Shown here: positions 34,101-44,742 of the stretch, in pieces
Layout: each line of letters opens with the position of its first letter
Numbering within the stretch: the first letter of the stretch is position 1
From: Dryas octopetala
Lineage: Eukaryota > Streptophyta > Magnoliopsida > Rosales > Rosaceae
Length of the DNA: 64,000 bases
Assembly: GCA_963921425.1 (NCBI GenBank)
Contig: OY992832.1
Coordinates: 26,935,489-26,999,488 of the forward strand
Reading direction: 5' to 3'
The notes under the pieces: generated by a model
What the model was told of the DNA's origin: nothing
The model's database searches: none
What the model saw: only the letters and a program-made list of their open reading frames with translations
Made by a program: the position numbers and the translations under genes

Positions 34101-35454
34101 CATAGACTACAGGAAACTTAACTTAGGTACTCGGAAAGACCATTTCCCATTACCTTTTATTGATCAGATGTTGGAACGTCTTGCAGATCATAGCCATTAT
34201 TGCTTTCTAGATGGGTATTCAGGCTACAACCAGATAGCTATAGCCCCAGAGGATCAGGAGAAGACGACATTTACCTGTCCCTATGGCACTTTTGCCTACA
34301 GGCGCATGCCCTTTGGCTTGTGCAATGCTCCAGGTACTTTTCAGCGATGCATGATGAGCATTTTTTCGGATATGGTGGAGAATATAATAGAGGTATTTAT
34401 GGATGACTTTAGTGTATTTGGTTCTTCTTATGATAAATGCCTACATAATCTTGCTTTGGTTTTAGAAAGATGCCAGGAATGCAATTTGGTTTTGAATTGG
34501 GAGAAGTGCCATTTTATGGTACAACAAGGTATTGTTCTTGGCCATGTCATATCCAGTAGAGGGATAGAGGTGGATAAGGCCAAGGTTGATCTGGTAAGTA
34601 ATCTTCCACCACCTTTGACAGTTAAAGATGTGAGATCGTTTCTTGGTCATGCAGGTTTTTACAGGCGGTTCATTAAGGATTTTTCCCAGATAGCACGGCC
34701 TTTGAGTAGATTGTTGGCCAAGGAGGTGCCGTTTGAATTCAATGAGGAGTGTCTAGCCGCATTTAACAGATTGAAGACTCTTCTCACATCAGCTCCAGTC
34801 ATTATGCCTCCTGATTGGAGTTTGCCATTTGAGCTGATGTGCGATGCTTCTGATTATGCTGTGGGAGCTGTGTTAGGGCAGAGAGTGAACAAGATATCAC
34901 ATGTTATCTACTATGCCAGTCGGACTCTCAACGATGCCCAGCTGAATTATTCCACCACAGAGAAGGAGCTTTTGGCTGTCATTTTTGCTTTAGAAAAATT
35001 CAGGTCATATCTGATTGGAACTAAAGTGATTGTATTTTCTGATCATGCAGCGCTTAGGTACCTTCTACAGAAGAAAGATGCGAAGCCCAGGCTGATTAGA
35101 TGGATTTTGTTGCTCCAGGAGTTTGACCTAGAGATCAAAGATAAGAAGGGCTCAGAGAATGTGGTGGCGGATCACCTTAGTCGATTGGTGCACAGTTCTA
35201 CTACAGAGGAGGACATCCTCCCTCTGAATGAGCGATTCCCAGATGAGCAGTTGTTCTCATTGTCTGTTTATGTTCCTTGGTACTCTGATATTGTTAATTA
35301 TATTGTTACAGGAGAACTTCCAGGTGATACACAGAGAGCTCAGAAGGAGAAGCTCATCAGCACGGCTAAGTACTATATATGGGATGATCCATATCTATTT
35401 AAGTGGTGCCCCGACCAGATCATCAGAAGGTGTGTGCCAGAATCTGAGTTTTAG
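31105..35454 (+). CDS. gag-pol: Athila gag-PR-RT-RNase H polyprotein (A2)
   Basis: About 1449 residues from ATG 31105 (the frame opens two codons earlier at a TTG). Domains: gag core roughly residues 95-250; zinc knuckle CAICATPGHETISC near 320; protease with DLGASVNLMP near 650 and ILGRPF near 735; RT about 940-1180 with FMDD near 1100; RNase H from CDASD near 1248 to about 1385. It would encode the capsid, protease and reverse transcriptase that act in cytoplasmic virus-like particles. The frame ends at TAG 35452-35454, directly before the integrase zinc finger; the same frame then runs on into integrase. A1 has the same TAG. Upstream TTTTGTAG resembles a splice acceptor. Athila assignment is by recalled family motifs. 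Confidence 0.93.
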   Translation: MSQPDPNKSIEDTYLDERLAEIRLFCERSKAELVRAATRLPLPSPTPSPTSSSNSHQFEKAMAEEDNVEHMGDLDIPTIPASPSSIALPHAARNYELKSSHFNMLPSFHGLPSEDPLTHLKDIFNAVSFLPLTGVNENQLKMRVFPYTLKDKAKFWLNSLKPGSLRTWDEIEKKFLEKFFSSQKTDMLRDEIMQFSQQDESFSEAWERFNTLLLQCPHHGLPLNLLMRIFYKGLTLASRNAVINFSGGSIRNKTAQEASDLYEEMARETMHSDTRGKCAGVNEVNTSNNLASNAQIARLERKMDVILALNQKAPSLEVCAICATPGHETISCPHGADFPEFVQEQANMLNSYNQKPRNDPFSPTYNPGWRNHPNFRWSNNQNQQQPQGSFPQHQAHQGYQQQQPQKKSLEDLIASMAQSTQSFIQKSETHMQKTDRAIANLEQQMGQLATALNQREPGRLPGQVIIIPKNNEQVNAITLRGGKIVGKEEKKIVEEGVESEDAPEIIAEPVKGTLDSYVPSSGNHVVVPKGFPLPQVQSDPSKLISIHAPFPSRLHKAKKEDPLKGVMEIFRKVEINIPLLDAIKQVPRYAKFLKDLCTNKRRFKEFETVKVSEEVSAVLQRKLPPKLKDPGSFTIPCIIGDCRFEKALLDLGASVNLMPFSMYETLNLGELKATSVSIQLADRSVKYPRGILEDVLVRVDGLILPADFLVLEMEAVPMYEAQLPLILGRPFMATAGTKIDVQQGTLTMNVQGQTIEFRVFEALKLPSDEHECFRVDVMDLVCQQVFNVTCSSDPLDRALIHSPMAVHEDEQVENILAHLEGVPRCSGMYISTFEPLPVSDTKLVPSVLQAPKLELKDLPEHLKYAYLGEGSTLPVIIASNLNAEEEEKLLRVLREHKTAIGWSIADIKGISPSRCMHRILLEDGAKPTREAQRRLNPVMKEVVLKEVLKLLDVGIIYPISDSKWVSPVQVVPKKSGVTVVRNDANELVPTRVQTGWRVCIDYRKLNLGTRKDHFPLPFIDQMLERLADHSHYCFLDGYSGYNQIAIAPEDQEKTTFTCPYGTFAYRRMPFGLCNAPGTFQRCMMSIFSDMVENIIEVFMDDFSVFGSSYDKCLHNLALVLERCQECNLVLNWEKCHFMVQQGIVLGHVISSRGIEVDKAKVDLVSNLPPPLTVKDVRSFLGHAGFYRRFIKDFSQIARPLSRLLAKEVPFEFNEECLAAFNRLKTLLTSAPVIMPPDWSLPFELMCDASDYAVGAVLGQRVNKISHVIYYASRTLNDAQLNYSTTEKELLAVIFALEKFRSYLIGTKVIVFSDHAALRYLLQKKDAKPRLIRWILLLQEFDLEIKDKKGSENVVADHLSRLVHSSTTEEDILPLNERFPDEQLFSLSVYVPWYSDIVNYIVTGELPGDTQRAQKEKLISTAKYYIWDDPYLFKWCPDQIIRRCVPESEF

Positions 35455-36737
35455 TCTATACTAACTTTTTGCCATTCTGATGCATGTGGAGGACATGGTG
35501 GAGCAAAGAAGACGGCTCTAAAAGTGTTGCAGTGTGGTTTTTACTGGCCTAGTTTGTTCAAGGATGCTTATACATTCTGCACCACTTGTGATAAGTGCCA
35601 AAAGTTGGGTAACATTTCTTCACGAAATCAAATGCCTCTTAACCCCATTCTTATTGTTGAGATTTTTGATGTCTGGGGCATTGATTTCATGGGCCCATTT
35701 CCGTCTTCCAAGGGTTATTTGTATATCTTGCTTGCAGTTGATTATGTGTCGAAATGGGTGGAAGCAATTCCATCCAAGACTAATGATTCTAGAGTTGTCC
35801 TCAGATTTCTTAAGGATCATATTTTTGCAAGATTTGGCACTCCCAAAGCTATTATTAGTGATGGAGGATCTCACTTCAACAACAGGTTATTTGCGGCCTT
35901 GCTGAGCAAATATGGCATCAAGTATAAGGTTTCTACACCTTATCACCCCCAGACAAGTGGACAGGCTGAGATCTGTAATAGGGAAATTAAGCAAATTTTG
36001 GAGAAGACTGTGAGCCCCTCCCTGAAAGATTGGTCAGATCGCCTCTTAGATGCTCTATGGGCTTATCGTATAGCGTATAAGACTCCCATTGGTATGTCCC
36101 CGTACAGGTTGGTTTTTGGTAAACCATGTCATTTACCTGTAATAGGGAAATTAAGCAAATTTTGGAGAAGACTGTGAGCCCCTCCCTGAAAGATTGGTCA
36201 GATCGCCTCTTAGATGCTCTATGGGCTTATCGTATAGCGTATAAGACTCCCATTGGTATGTCCCCGTACAGGTTGGTTTTTGGTAAACCATGTCATTTAC
36301 CTGTTGAATTAGAGCATAAAGCATATTGGGCTATTAAACATTTCAATTTTAAGATGAATGAGGCAGGTGACCATAGGAAGCTACAATTGAGTGAGTTGGA
36401 AGAACTCAGGAATGAGGCTTATGAGAGTTCTAGGATTTACAAAGACAAGACTAAGGCCTACCATGACAAGGCCATTTTGAGAAAACATTTCGAAGTGGGT
36501 CAGAAAGTCTTGCTTTACAATTCTCGCCTCAGACTCTTTCCAGGTAAACTTCGTTCTCGATGGTATGGTCCATTTACTGTTACTAATGTTTACCCTCATG
36601 GTGCAGTCGAGGTCTGCAATACAAAGACAAAGAATACATTCAAGGTGAATGGCCATCAACTTAAGCCTTACTTGGAGGCTAATATGGAGCGTTCGGAGGA
36701 GAACATGCTCTTGGAGGATCCTGTTCCATTAGCGTGA
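35455..36737 (+). pseudogene. Integrase region of A2, cut off by TAG and disrupted by a duplication
   Basis: Continues the pol frame after TAG. It has the HHCC zinc finger (CHSDACGGH ... CTTCDKCQ), then the DDE core with Asp in GIDFMGP, Asp in ISDGGSHF and Glu in [13 protein letters not shown] 164-bp tandem duplication (35977-36304) shifts the frame, so the first part ends at 36177 and the C-terminal part ([16 protein letters not shown], ending TGA 36735-36737) reads only in another frame. There is no independent start with clear context. The catalytic residues precede the duplication, but the C-terminal domain is uncoupled from them. Confidence 0.9.
35977..36304 (+). repeat. 164-bp perfect tandem duplication in integrase
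   Basis: Bases 35977-36140 and 36141-36304 look identical. Both are preceded by CTGT, a 4-bp microhomology at the junction. 164 is not a multiple of 3. The duplication is absent from A1. Confidence 0.93.
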
Positions 36738-38538
36738 TGTACTGCCAAGTCTGGCTGAAGACTCTAAACTTAGCGCTGATTGGGAGGCAACCCAACATTT
36801 GGAGAGAAGAAACATTGCCCTATGGCTGTTTGCATGGATATCAGGGAGTTCTTAACCTTGTGCTTTCCTTTAGTTTTTTTTTGTTGGTTGTGGTCTGTTT
36901 TTAGGTCATTAGAGTATTTGTCTTCCTAACTTGAATGATTCATTGCATGCTTAGTTCGAAACATTGAGGACAATGTTTCATTTAAGTTTGGGGGAAGAGT
37001 TTTAGGTTTAGGTTTTGAGATTTTCGTTCAAATTTTTGAAAAATACCAAAAATATTTTTGTTTTTATGACCTTTAGGTTCCTGTCCACCACTATGATGAA
37101 TTGCAAATGCTTTGATCTTGCATACTTTGGTCGAATTGATGAAACCAGTTCTTTTGATTACTCTTTTGACATATAACTCATTTTGAGCATATTTGAGCTA
37201 TCTTTGTGTGAATTACAATGCCGGTATAGTTTAGACTGAAAATGATTGCATGCTTGTATGATCTAGGCTTCTAGTGAACTTATATACCCCTTGTGAGATT
37301 CGAGCTTTAATTCTTCTGTTTTGAGGGTTATATGCTAATACTCCATACGTTCATTGAATATCTAGAGTTTGCATGATCTCATTATCTTTCACTTGATCAA
37401 ATGCTTGAAATGTGCATCATTTTAAATCAAATGATAGAACTTCCATCTCAATTTAATTGAAGCATGTTGTAACTACATGGAACCTAGGAAATGATTTAGG
37501 CCTTCTTTGTCTCGTTTGCGCCATTCTAGCCATCCTTTTTGTGTTCATTTATACCCCTAGTTGCCTTGTTGAGCCTTGTCAGCCTTTTTGTTTCTTAACC
37601 ATGTTACCCGTGCCCGCCCCTAGTTTGGGGGAAGTACCCTTCCATTGTGTGTATCTACCCATACTTAAGGGATTGTAGAGAACTGGTTTAGGATAATTGT
37701 TCATTTGTGTGCAAGGCTTGGGAATAATGTGAAAAAGAAAAGAAAAGGACTTGAATATGTTGCCGTGCCCAAAAGGAAATAGAAAAGAAAAAAAAAAAAA
37801 AAAAAAAAAAAAAGTGAAAAGGGTAGGCATGTGTATCACAAGTGTGCAAATTCAAGAATGCAAGCCTTGTTGCCAAAGTGTATAAGAATGAAATGACAAC
37901 GTAAAACCTGATTCTCTATGGTTCACTTAAGTCTTTGTGTTTTCCATACCTTTCTTGTTAAAACCCTTCACCGTTAGCCCCATTACAACCCATATGTAAA
38001 AGTCCTATATGATTTTAGGTGAAGTGTAGTCTTAATGTGGAGATTAGATGAGATGGAAGCATATTGTATTTTGATTTGATTTCTGGTATTTGGTATCTTT
38101 CATGAGATCATTATTCTTTCACTTGTGCTTTCATTCTTACATATATGTGAGTAATTTGAATTTGTATGCATAAAATCGCTCACATATGCCTTTTGAGGGA
38201 ATCACTATTTAACCAATATCTCAGTGCTTTATTTGTGAGTGACTATCTTTGTGAGAATTGAAGTGACACTAGTCGCTTGTGATTACTCAAGTTGCTTGAA
38301 AGTTCAGATTGAAAACTATGTTGATATTGTCTTACGCACATGATGCTTTAATCTTGTTGACTGTGAGTTAGTGTTGGCATTTGGTAATCTCTGGAACTAG
38401 TGTGAAATCTATTTGACTGAGTTATGAATGATCAAGCATACCTGAGATTTTTGGTGGACGGTTAGGTTGTTTTTGGAGTCTTAGTGTAGTTTTGTTTTGT
38501 TTTGCTAGGGACTAGCAAAGGTTAAGTTTGGGGGAATT
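36738..38538 (+). other. Post-pol non-coding region of A2
   Basis: 1.8 kb without a credible ORF and without an env-like gene. It holds hairpin TTGGGAGGCAACCCAA (36780-36795), hairpin with stem AAACATTG/CAATGTTT (36959-36978), PPT-like AAGTTTGGGGG (36984), TAGTTTGGGGG (37621), a poly(A) run (about 37788-37813) and the terminal PPT. Confidence 0.85.
38524..38538 (+). other. Polypurine tract of A2
   Basis: AAGTTTGGGGGAATT directly before the 3' LTR start TGTTAGG, preceded by GGGACTAGCAAA, a segment also seen before the B and C PPTs. Confidence 0.82.
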
Positions 38539-40154
38539 TGTTAGGTCTTTAAATGTTTGCATTTTAGGCCCTCTATCTTCACGTATTTAGTACTTAGTCC
38601 CTATATTTTATGTTATTTATTTGTGTTTTTCTCTTTTGTAGGTGGAAAGCCCATAGGAATTAAATGGATGCAAATCAGCCCATTTTGAGCTTAAATGAAT
38701 ATTTGCTGTTTAAATGGAAGCCCAAGATCAAGACAGGGTCCAAGAGCATGAAGAAATGGAAGCCCAGCCCAAACCACATAGGAAGTGGCATGGTTGCTAG
38801 AAGAAAAGGGCTGGCCGCACCTTGCAAGGCTTTCCTTTCCTAATTGGGCTCTTAAAAATCAGATTTGATATAACCTGATTTATTTCATTTTAATTCCTAA
38901 TTTATTGGAGGCCCATTAGGGGAGGAAATCAGCTACATGCAAGCCCATAGGGGTCAGCTACACCATGCGCAAGAGAGGGAAACCCTAGGGCCTTGCGCAA
39001 GTCACTTAAGCCCAAGAAGCCAAGCCCATGCCGCATCTTCCTAGCTTGGAAACCCTAGCTGGCCGCACATCCTTCCTTCCCAAAACCCTAGCTGCTGCAC
39101 ACCCTTATATATACATCTCTTTCTATCATTTTAGGGGTTCAGACACTTGGAAAAAATCAGAAAATAGAGAGAGAGAGGCTGCTGGAGGCGTGAGCTCTCC
39201 TTTGGGGTGTTTTCTCTTCTTCTTTTCTTTTCTTGTAATTGTTAGATGAAAAACATGATTTCGTGGCTGTTCTTGTTTTCTAGCATGAACTAATCACGTT
39301 TTCTAGGGCCTAGGATTCAGCCCTAGGCCGAATATTCAATGGATTGGTGATGTAGTTGCTGTTTATTTAATTCCATGGATTTGATGATTTTGATTTCACT
39401 TTTATCATTGTTCTCTATGTGTTTATAATCTTTGATTGATCACCTAGGGTTATTGCATCTAGAATTTAATCAAATTAGGGTGAGGACAACCAATCAGCCC
39501 CTAATACAAGTGATAAACAACTTAGGATTTAGTAATTGGCTGAATTCTAATTGTGTGAAATCAATACTAATGCACCTAAGGTAGACGCCATGCCTTAGGG
39601 TTTTATTTGCATTCATAATCTCATTTGGGTGTTAATGGACCTTGCTGCGTTCTTAGGTAGATGCCATGCCTAGGTTGCATTTAGGGTACCAAACTAGGGT
39701 AGACGCCATGCACTAGTTTGTACATTTGGGGAATCATGCATTTCATGCTATGTCATAGGTGAATATGCGAATGCATTCATCAATAGGAATTAAAGGTTTC
39801 AGAAATTGCACCATGACATTGGATATGAGGTCTAGTGGTAAAGTCCTAGAGTCCTAGTATCATCTACCAATCTATTCTCACAAGATAACTTGCTGTTTTC
39901 ATACTCTTTGCTAGTTGCGCATTTTAGTCTTTAAAGTTAGGTTTAAATTGCTGTTTTCAAGACATACAAACTCCCTCTCATTCGTGTGTGTGTGCGTGTG
40001 TTTCAGTTCAAGTGCGTGTCTTGTCTCCTTGTTTCTTTTTAGCATACGGATTATCATTTAAAGATCAATAATAGTCCTCGTGGGATCGACCTTGCTTGCC
40101 ATCTATATTATATATAGATTCGTGCACTGCGAGTATTTAAATTTAAAACGAACA
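38539..40154 (+). repeat. 3' LTR of A2
   Basis: 1616 bp. It differs from the 5' LTR by four visible substitutions and a 37-bp deletion near 40014 that removes a segment still present in A1 and in the 5' LTR, so the loss is specific to this LTR. Confidence 0.95.
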
Positions 40155-41864
40155 CAATGTTAAGTTTTCGGTTTCAAATCAGATAAGCATGCAATAACCA
40201 TCCAAGGCTAATGACAGTTAATTTGAACACAACATATTAAAGTTTGACTGCTAAAAAGGTTTGGCTAGTTACTTTCTCGCAATTGTTCTCCTAATGCATA
40301 AACTAAGAGCTTCTTGGGCCTTCCTTAGCCAGTTAACCTACATGTTCCCTAGTTCAAGCTAAAGCAGCTGTTACCCATGCAGGAGTCATTAAGTTTTATG
40401 AGAACGTCAAACATGCACAACATATATGCTTTGACTATTTCCTTATAGAGGTCGCCCAACCCCACTACCAAGAATAATCCCTTATTCCCTTGTTACTTGT
40501 GGTTTAGTGTCTTTGACTATTTCACAGCTAAACCTAACAAATAAACTAGATGCAATTACTCTAAGGTGGCCAGTCAAAGGATGCAAACAACTAGTGACGG
40601 GTTCTAATAGATAGTGGAAATTTAATACATGCAAACATCAAACTAACAGACCAAGACACGGATAAATGATTTGTTAGAACATGCAAATCCATTAATCGAC
40701 CTACGACTAACATGCAAGATAGAATAACTAATCTACATTCTTAAATCAAATAAAACAAAATAGAAACAATAAACAAATTCCCAATTCATGCTTGCAAAAG
40801 AAATCAGAAACACAAAGTAAACAAACTTAAAAACATAAACTAACAACTAAATTAAATTGCATAAACTAACTGAAATCCGAACCATGCACTAAATAAAATC
40901 AGAATCATAAACTAATTAATTTCAGTAGCATAAACCAACATTAAAATAGAAAACTAGAAGGAAAAAGAAACAAAATCAGAGATGCAAACACTAGGGTGGC
41001 TGCGGCAAGGAGAGAGGAAGAAGGAGGCACCTAGCAAGCAGGAGGAACTCACAGCAAGGTGAGCTAGGGCTTGCGGCAGCAGGCTGGTCCTTCTCTCTCT
41101 CACTTGTCACGCCACCTTCTCTCTCTAAATCCCTCTGAATTCAGCTCTCTCTCACTCTCTCTAACTTCTGAAAATAAAAACCTAAAACTGAAAATAAAAC
41201 TAGCAGGAGATAAAAGTGTCTAGGGTTCTGAAGTACATGATATATTTATAGAGGTGCAATCCTTGAGAGGCAAGGAGAAGGTGACTTGCGGCAGCAGCTA
41301 GGGTTAGGGTGCAATGGGCTTGCGGCAAGGGCTTGTCCTCTTGGGCTTAAGTGGCGCATGCAAGTCAGCTAGGCCCCCCTCCCTTGCGCATGGGCTGCTG
41401 GTCTTGGACCTTGATGTGCTTTGGGCTCACATGTGATGGGCTGAAGTGGCTTGCACAAGATGGGCTAGGGTTTCACTCCATGGGCTTCCAACTTGGGCTT
41501 GCATCTTGGGCTTGCGTATGGGCTCCTTGGCTGCTAGGGTTTGCATGGCATGCATGCGCATGCATGGGCTGCCATCTTGCTCCTTACGCATGGACTTTGG
41601 GCTGCTAGGGTTTAGGCCCATGCATGTGCATGCATGGCCCATCTTGGTTCGGCATCCCTAGGGCCCATGGCCCTTGACTTTTGACTTCCCATTTTGCCCC
41701 TCATTTCCATTTGAATTCAAATTCATTTCTTCCCTCCATTCATTTCCATGGATGTCCACCACCTTCTAGAAACTTCTGGAACCTTGACTTTGTAGAGTTG
41801 ACTTTGACCAACATTTCCTGGTGCAACTAGGATTCCTTGAAAATGAGAGATTCCTTATCCATTT
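40155..41864 (-). mobile_element. 5' LTR of B-M, remainder
   Basis: Resumes after the A2 insertion with the duplicated CAATG (40155-40159) and runs through leader, TATA (41243-41251) and U3 (CATGCATG cluster near 41550-41640). It breaks off near 41864 in U3 before the palindrome cluster; ~15 unassigned bases then lead into satellite. The first ~500 bp of the LTR are missing, so this LTR is truncated. Confidence 0.9.
41243..41251 (-). promoter_or_regulatory. TATA box of B-M 5' LTR
   Basis: CTATAAATA on minus. The U3 upstream of it is truncated. Confidence 0.6.
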
Positions 41865-41880
41865 TGACTTTGACCTCATC

Positions 41881-42143
41881 CTAACCTGAGAAAGTGCTTT
41901 CCCATGTCTGTCTTGCCATCTGGGTACGTGTTGGTGCATTCAGGACGAAATTGTACCAAATATGCACCGAAATGACATTTTTGTGTGTTCTTAACACAAT
42001 ATGTGGTTCAATAAGTCTAGAATGCTAATCCTAACATGAGAAAGTGCATCTACGTGTCTTTGTGCCAACCGGTCACGCTTTGGTGCATTTTGGACGAAAT
42101 TGGACAAAGTATGCACCGAAATGATGTGTTTGTGCGTTCTTAG
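41881..42143. repeat. 150-bp satellite, first segment
   Basis: About 1.75 monomers of the 150-bp repeat (CTAAC.TGAGAAAGTGCTT ... TATGCACCGAAATGA ... GTGCGTTCTTA). Cut at CTTAG (42139-42143) by LTR D. Confidence 0.9.
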
Positions 42144-44737
42144 TGTCACGCCCCGAAACCCAGGTACGTAACAGAGGCACCTATCTTGAGAATACCTGAG
42201 ACTACAACAACCAATCCCCCGGTGTTATAATCCCAAATATCCGCAAAATAGGTTAAGCCTTTTGGTTTAGTAAAAATGGGTTGGATCAGAGTGCTTGAGT
42301 TTGCAGCGGAAAGTTTATTCAGAAATAATTAATTCATAATTAAACCAACCCTCGGAGCTACTATTGTTTAGAGTAACTTCAAAGAAACTGTTTATATAGA
42401 CTCGATAATTCAAAAGTAGACAACCCAAGGACTCAGTGTATATACAAGATATGACCAAGGGTATATAAAGATGGTAAAAGGACACCAAGGACCTGCCCAA
42501 GGAAAATATACTGACTAAACAGGAACACAGGAATTGACAAGCTCGAGACCGCACCACCACCCCTCAATCGAGGCCGTCAAAGTCCACACGCGCAGCACCT
42601 GAGAGGGAGAAAAACAACAATGTAGGGGTGAGCATCACATACGTTCATTGCTCCCCCTCAGGGAACTCCCTGCTAGGTTTGAAAAATAGTTTGAGGTAAT
42701 TTAAAATCAAATGCACAACACAAACCAGTTGTCAAGCTTTGTAAAACGAGTAGCATGCTCATACAATTTTCAAAATACAGTTTTCCGGGCCCAAGTTCAG
42801 AATCATACCTGTTGACCAGCCGTTAGGGCTAACTACCCTCTCACAAAAGCATAACAAAGTCCTGCAGTCATTTGACTGGGACAGGGTAGCGAAAGTGGCC
42901 ATTTCATGGTTATACCGCCTAGACTGGCCTCCCAAGAAGGACAATCGACCAGTCCGTCCGTACAACCCCTCATGAGGTTTTGGGGATCGAAACCCAGGGT
43001 CTACCGTAAGGGACCTTTCACTCTCAAGTCAAACACAATAACAATCTCACGAGAATATGCATAACAGTCATCATTCTCATCATCATAAAACCAAGCAGAT
43101 ATGCCAATCAAAAAAATGCATCTTTATCACACAGTATTTATTATATAGTACATGCAGGAAATCCACTAGTCAGAGTGTGTTGTCCCCCTACCTAGCGTCC
43201 AAAGCTTTTGCCTGTTTTCGAGTACAAATCACAATTTGCCACGTCGCAACGATCTCTTTTAGGTAACTGGAGTTCCTAGTTTGACAACAACTGGTGTTAA
43301 AAACGGTCTTCACGTAAATCGATGACCTTGTCTGTTAAGACCAGGTATAATTCAGAGGTTTGGCACTAGCGTAACTGCTAGGCTTCTCTGAATTCTTAAT
43401 CCGACATGACCTTGCACCCCGAGGCAAACAGTCATGTCAGACCGTGTGGTTTCTATATCTATTTTAATTTATTGTCGAGGAGGTTGATCAGATATGAACC
43501 TACAACGTGACCAGGTCAGTGCATGGGGAAACTGAGGGAGCTCTGGCTCAGTACCCAACGCCTGTATGCTCATGGACTGACCTTAGTCATCACGTTATTT
43601 GGTTACCACTGATATGGCCTCAATATTTATTAAGTTCATTTGATAACAACAGTTAAACAGCGTTTCGTCTATAACCACAACTTAAATAACAGCAGGTTAA
43701 ATAAGCTGGGTTGAGGGTATACCTGTTGAAGACTTCCCACGGGCAGAGTCTCGGTACTACTAGACTTGCTAAGTAACAAGATTAAAAGAACCTAATTAAC
43801 AAGAGATTAATTTAACAAAATTTTAGCAGAAGTTCGACAGGGATCAAGAAATTACCTATGGAGCTCAGAAATGATTTTTTTAAAACTTCACCAAAACATA
43901 GCCTTCACACTACTAGAATTGAAGAGCTCGTCGCCACGATCGCGTAGGCGAAATCGGATCGTCGATCGGAGCTCCAGAACTCAAGATAAACTCAAAACAA
44001 GATTGAAGAAGAGAGAGAAAGGAAGAGAGAGGAGAGAGAAGCTCTCTCTTGGGAAGCGTGCGGCTGAATTGTGAGGAAATCAGCTGGGGTTCACGCCACT
44101 ATTTATAGGGAGAGAAAGTGAGTCAACTCGGTTGACTCATCCGAGTTGACTGGGTTGACTCAAGTCAACCGTCACAAAATGGGCCAATGAGGAAGTGACA
44201 CGTGGCATGTGCACTAACACTTGGCTGCACATGCAGCCATCAGATCTTGCTGCCATGCAGCGATGGACGCTCCAGATCGTGCCACGTGGCGCGATCTGGT
44301 GATTTCCTATTTTATTTTCTTTTTCCTATATTCTCCAACTTCAAAAATTAATTAAAAATAGCTCGGGACTCAGAAAAATACCCCGAAAAATACTACGGAC
44401 TCGTATCGACTAGTACTAATTAACTATGAGGTCAAATTACCAATTTGCCCTTTATAAAAAATTTCGATAATTTCAAGCTCCACAACTAAGAAAATTTAAG
44501 AAATTCATAAAATAATCTCCCGGACTCGGAATAATACGAGACTTGCACCGTTGGGTTCGTGAGTAAAAGTACTACCTTTTAAAGTTCTAACTTGGGTCAA
44601 AACCCTAGTCAAAATTGGTCAAACAATTCAAAGCTCAAGGTGAAAAAAATTAGATTTTATAACAAAAAGTTCTATAAAAATTTTTTTGAAAATACGGAAA
44701 AATCACAAAATAAATTTGAAAATTTCCGGGTCTCACA
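42144..44737 (-). mobile_element. Solo LTR, family D (TGTGAGACCC type)
   Basis: 2594 bp, read on minus from TGTGAGACCCGG to GGGCGTGACA, flanked by CTTAG (42139-42143 and 44738-44742). Ends of this form are typical of long LTRs of plant Ty3/gypsy chromoviruses (Tekay/Del), but with no internal region the assignment is tentative. TATA at 44100-44108 (-), followed by a CT-rich leader. A 67-codon frame at 43871-44074 is antisense and shows no family features. Confidence 0.88.
44100..44108 (-). promoter_or_regulatory. TATA box of LTR D
   Basis: CTATAAATA on minus, with a pyrimidine-rich leader downstream. Confidence 0.6.
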
Positions 44738-44742
44738 CTTAG

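Larger units (their letters stand above)
29125..40154 (+). mobile_element. Athila-type LTR retrotransposon A2, complete with target duplication
   Basis: 11.03 kb: 5' LTR 29125-30777, PBS 30783-30800, gag-pol 31105-36737, post-pol region, PPT at 38524, 3' LTR 38539-40154. It is flanked by CAATG on both sides (29120-29124, 40155-40159), inside the 5' LTR of B-M. By eye the LTRs differ by 4 substitutions in about 1.6 kb plus one 37-bp deletion, so insertion is recent. An in-frame TAG before integrase and a duplication within integrase mean it lacks a normal integrase, so it is probably non-autonomous now. No env-like ORF is visible, unlike some Athila members. Confidence 0.95.

Noticed and set aside
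36738-38538. Search for an env-like gene after pol in A2.
   Set aside because: Only short frames with many stops; no signal peptide or transmembrane segments in a continuous frame.
43871-44074. 67-codon Arg/Lys-rich frame in LTR D.
   Set aside because: It is antisense to the LTR promoter and consists of GA-rich leader sequence; no relatives in the window.
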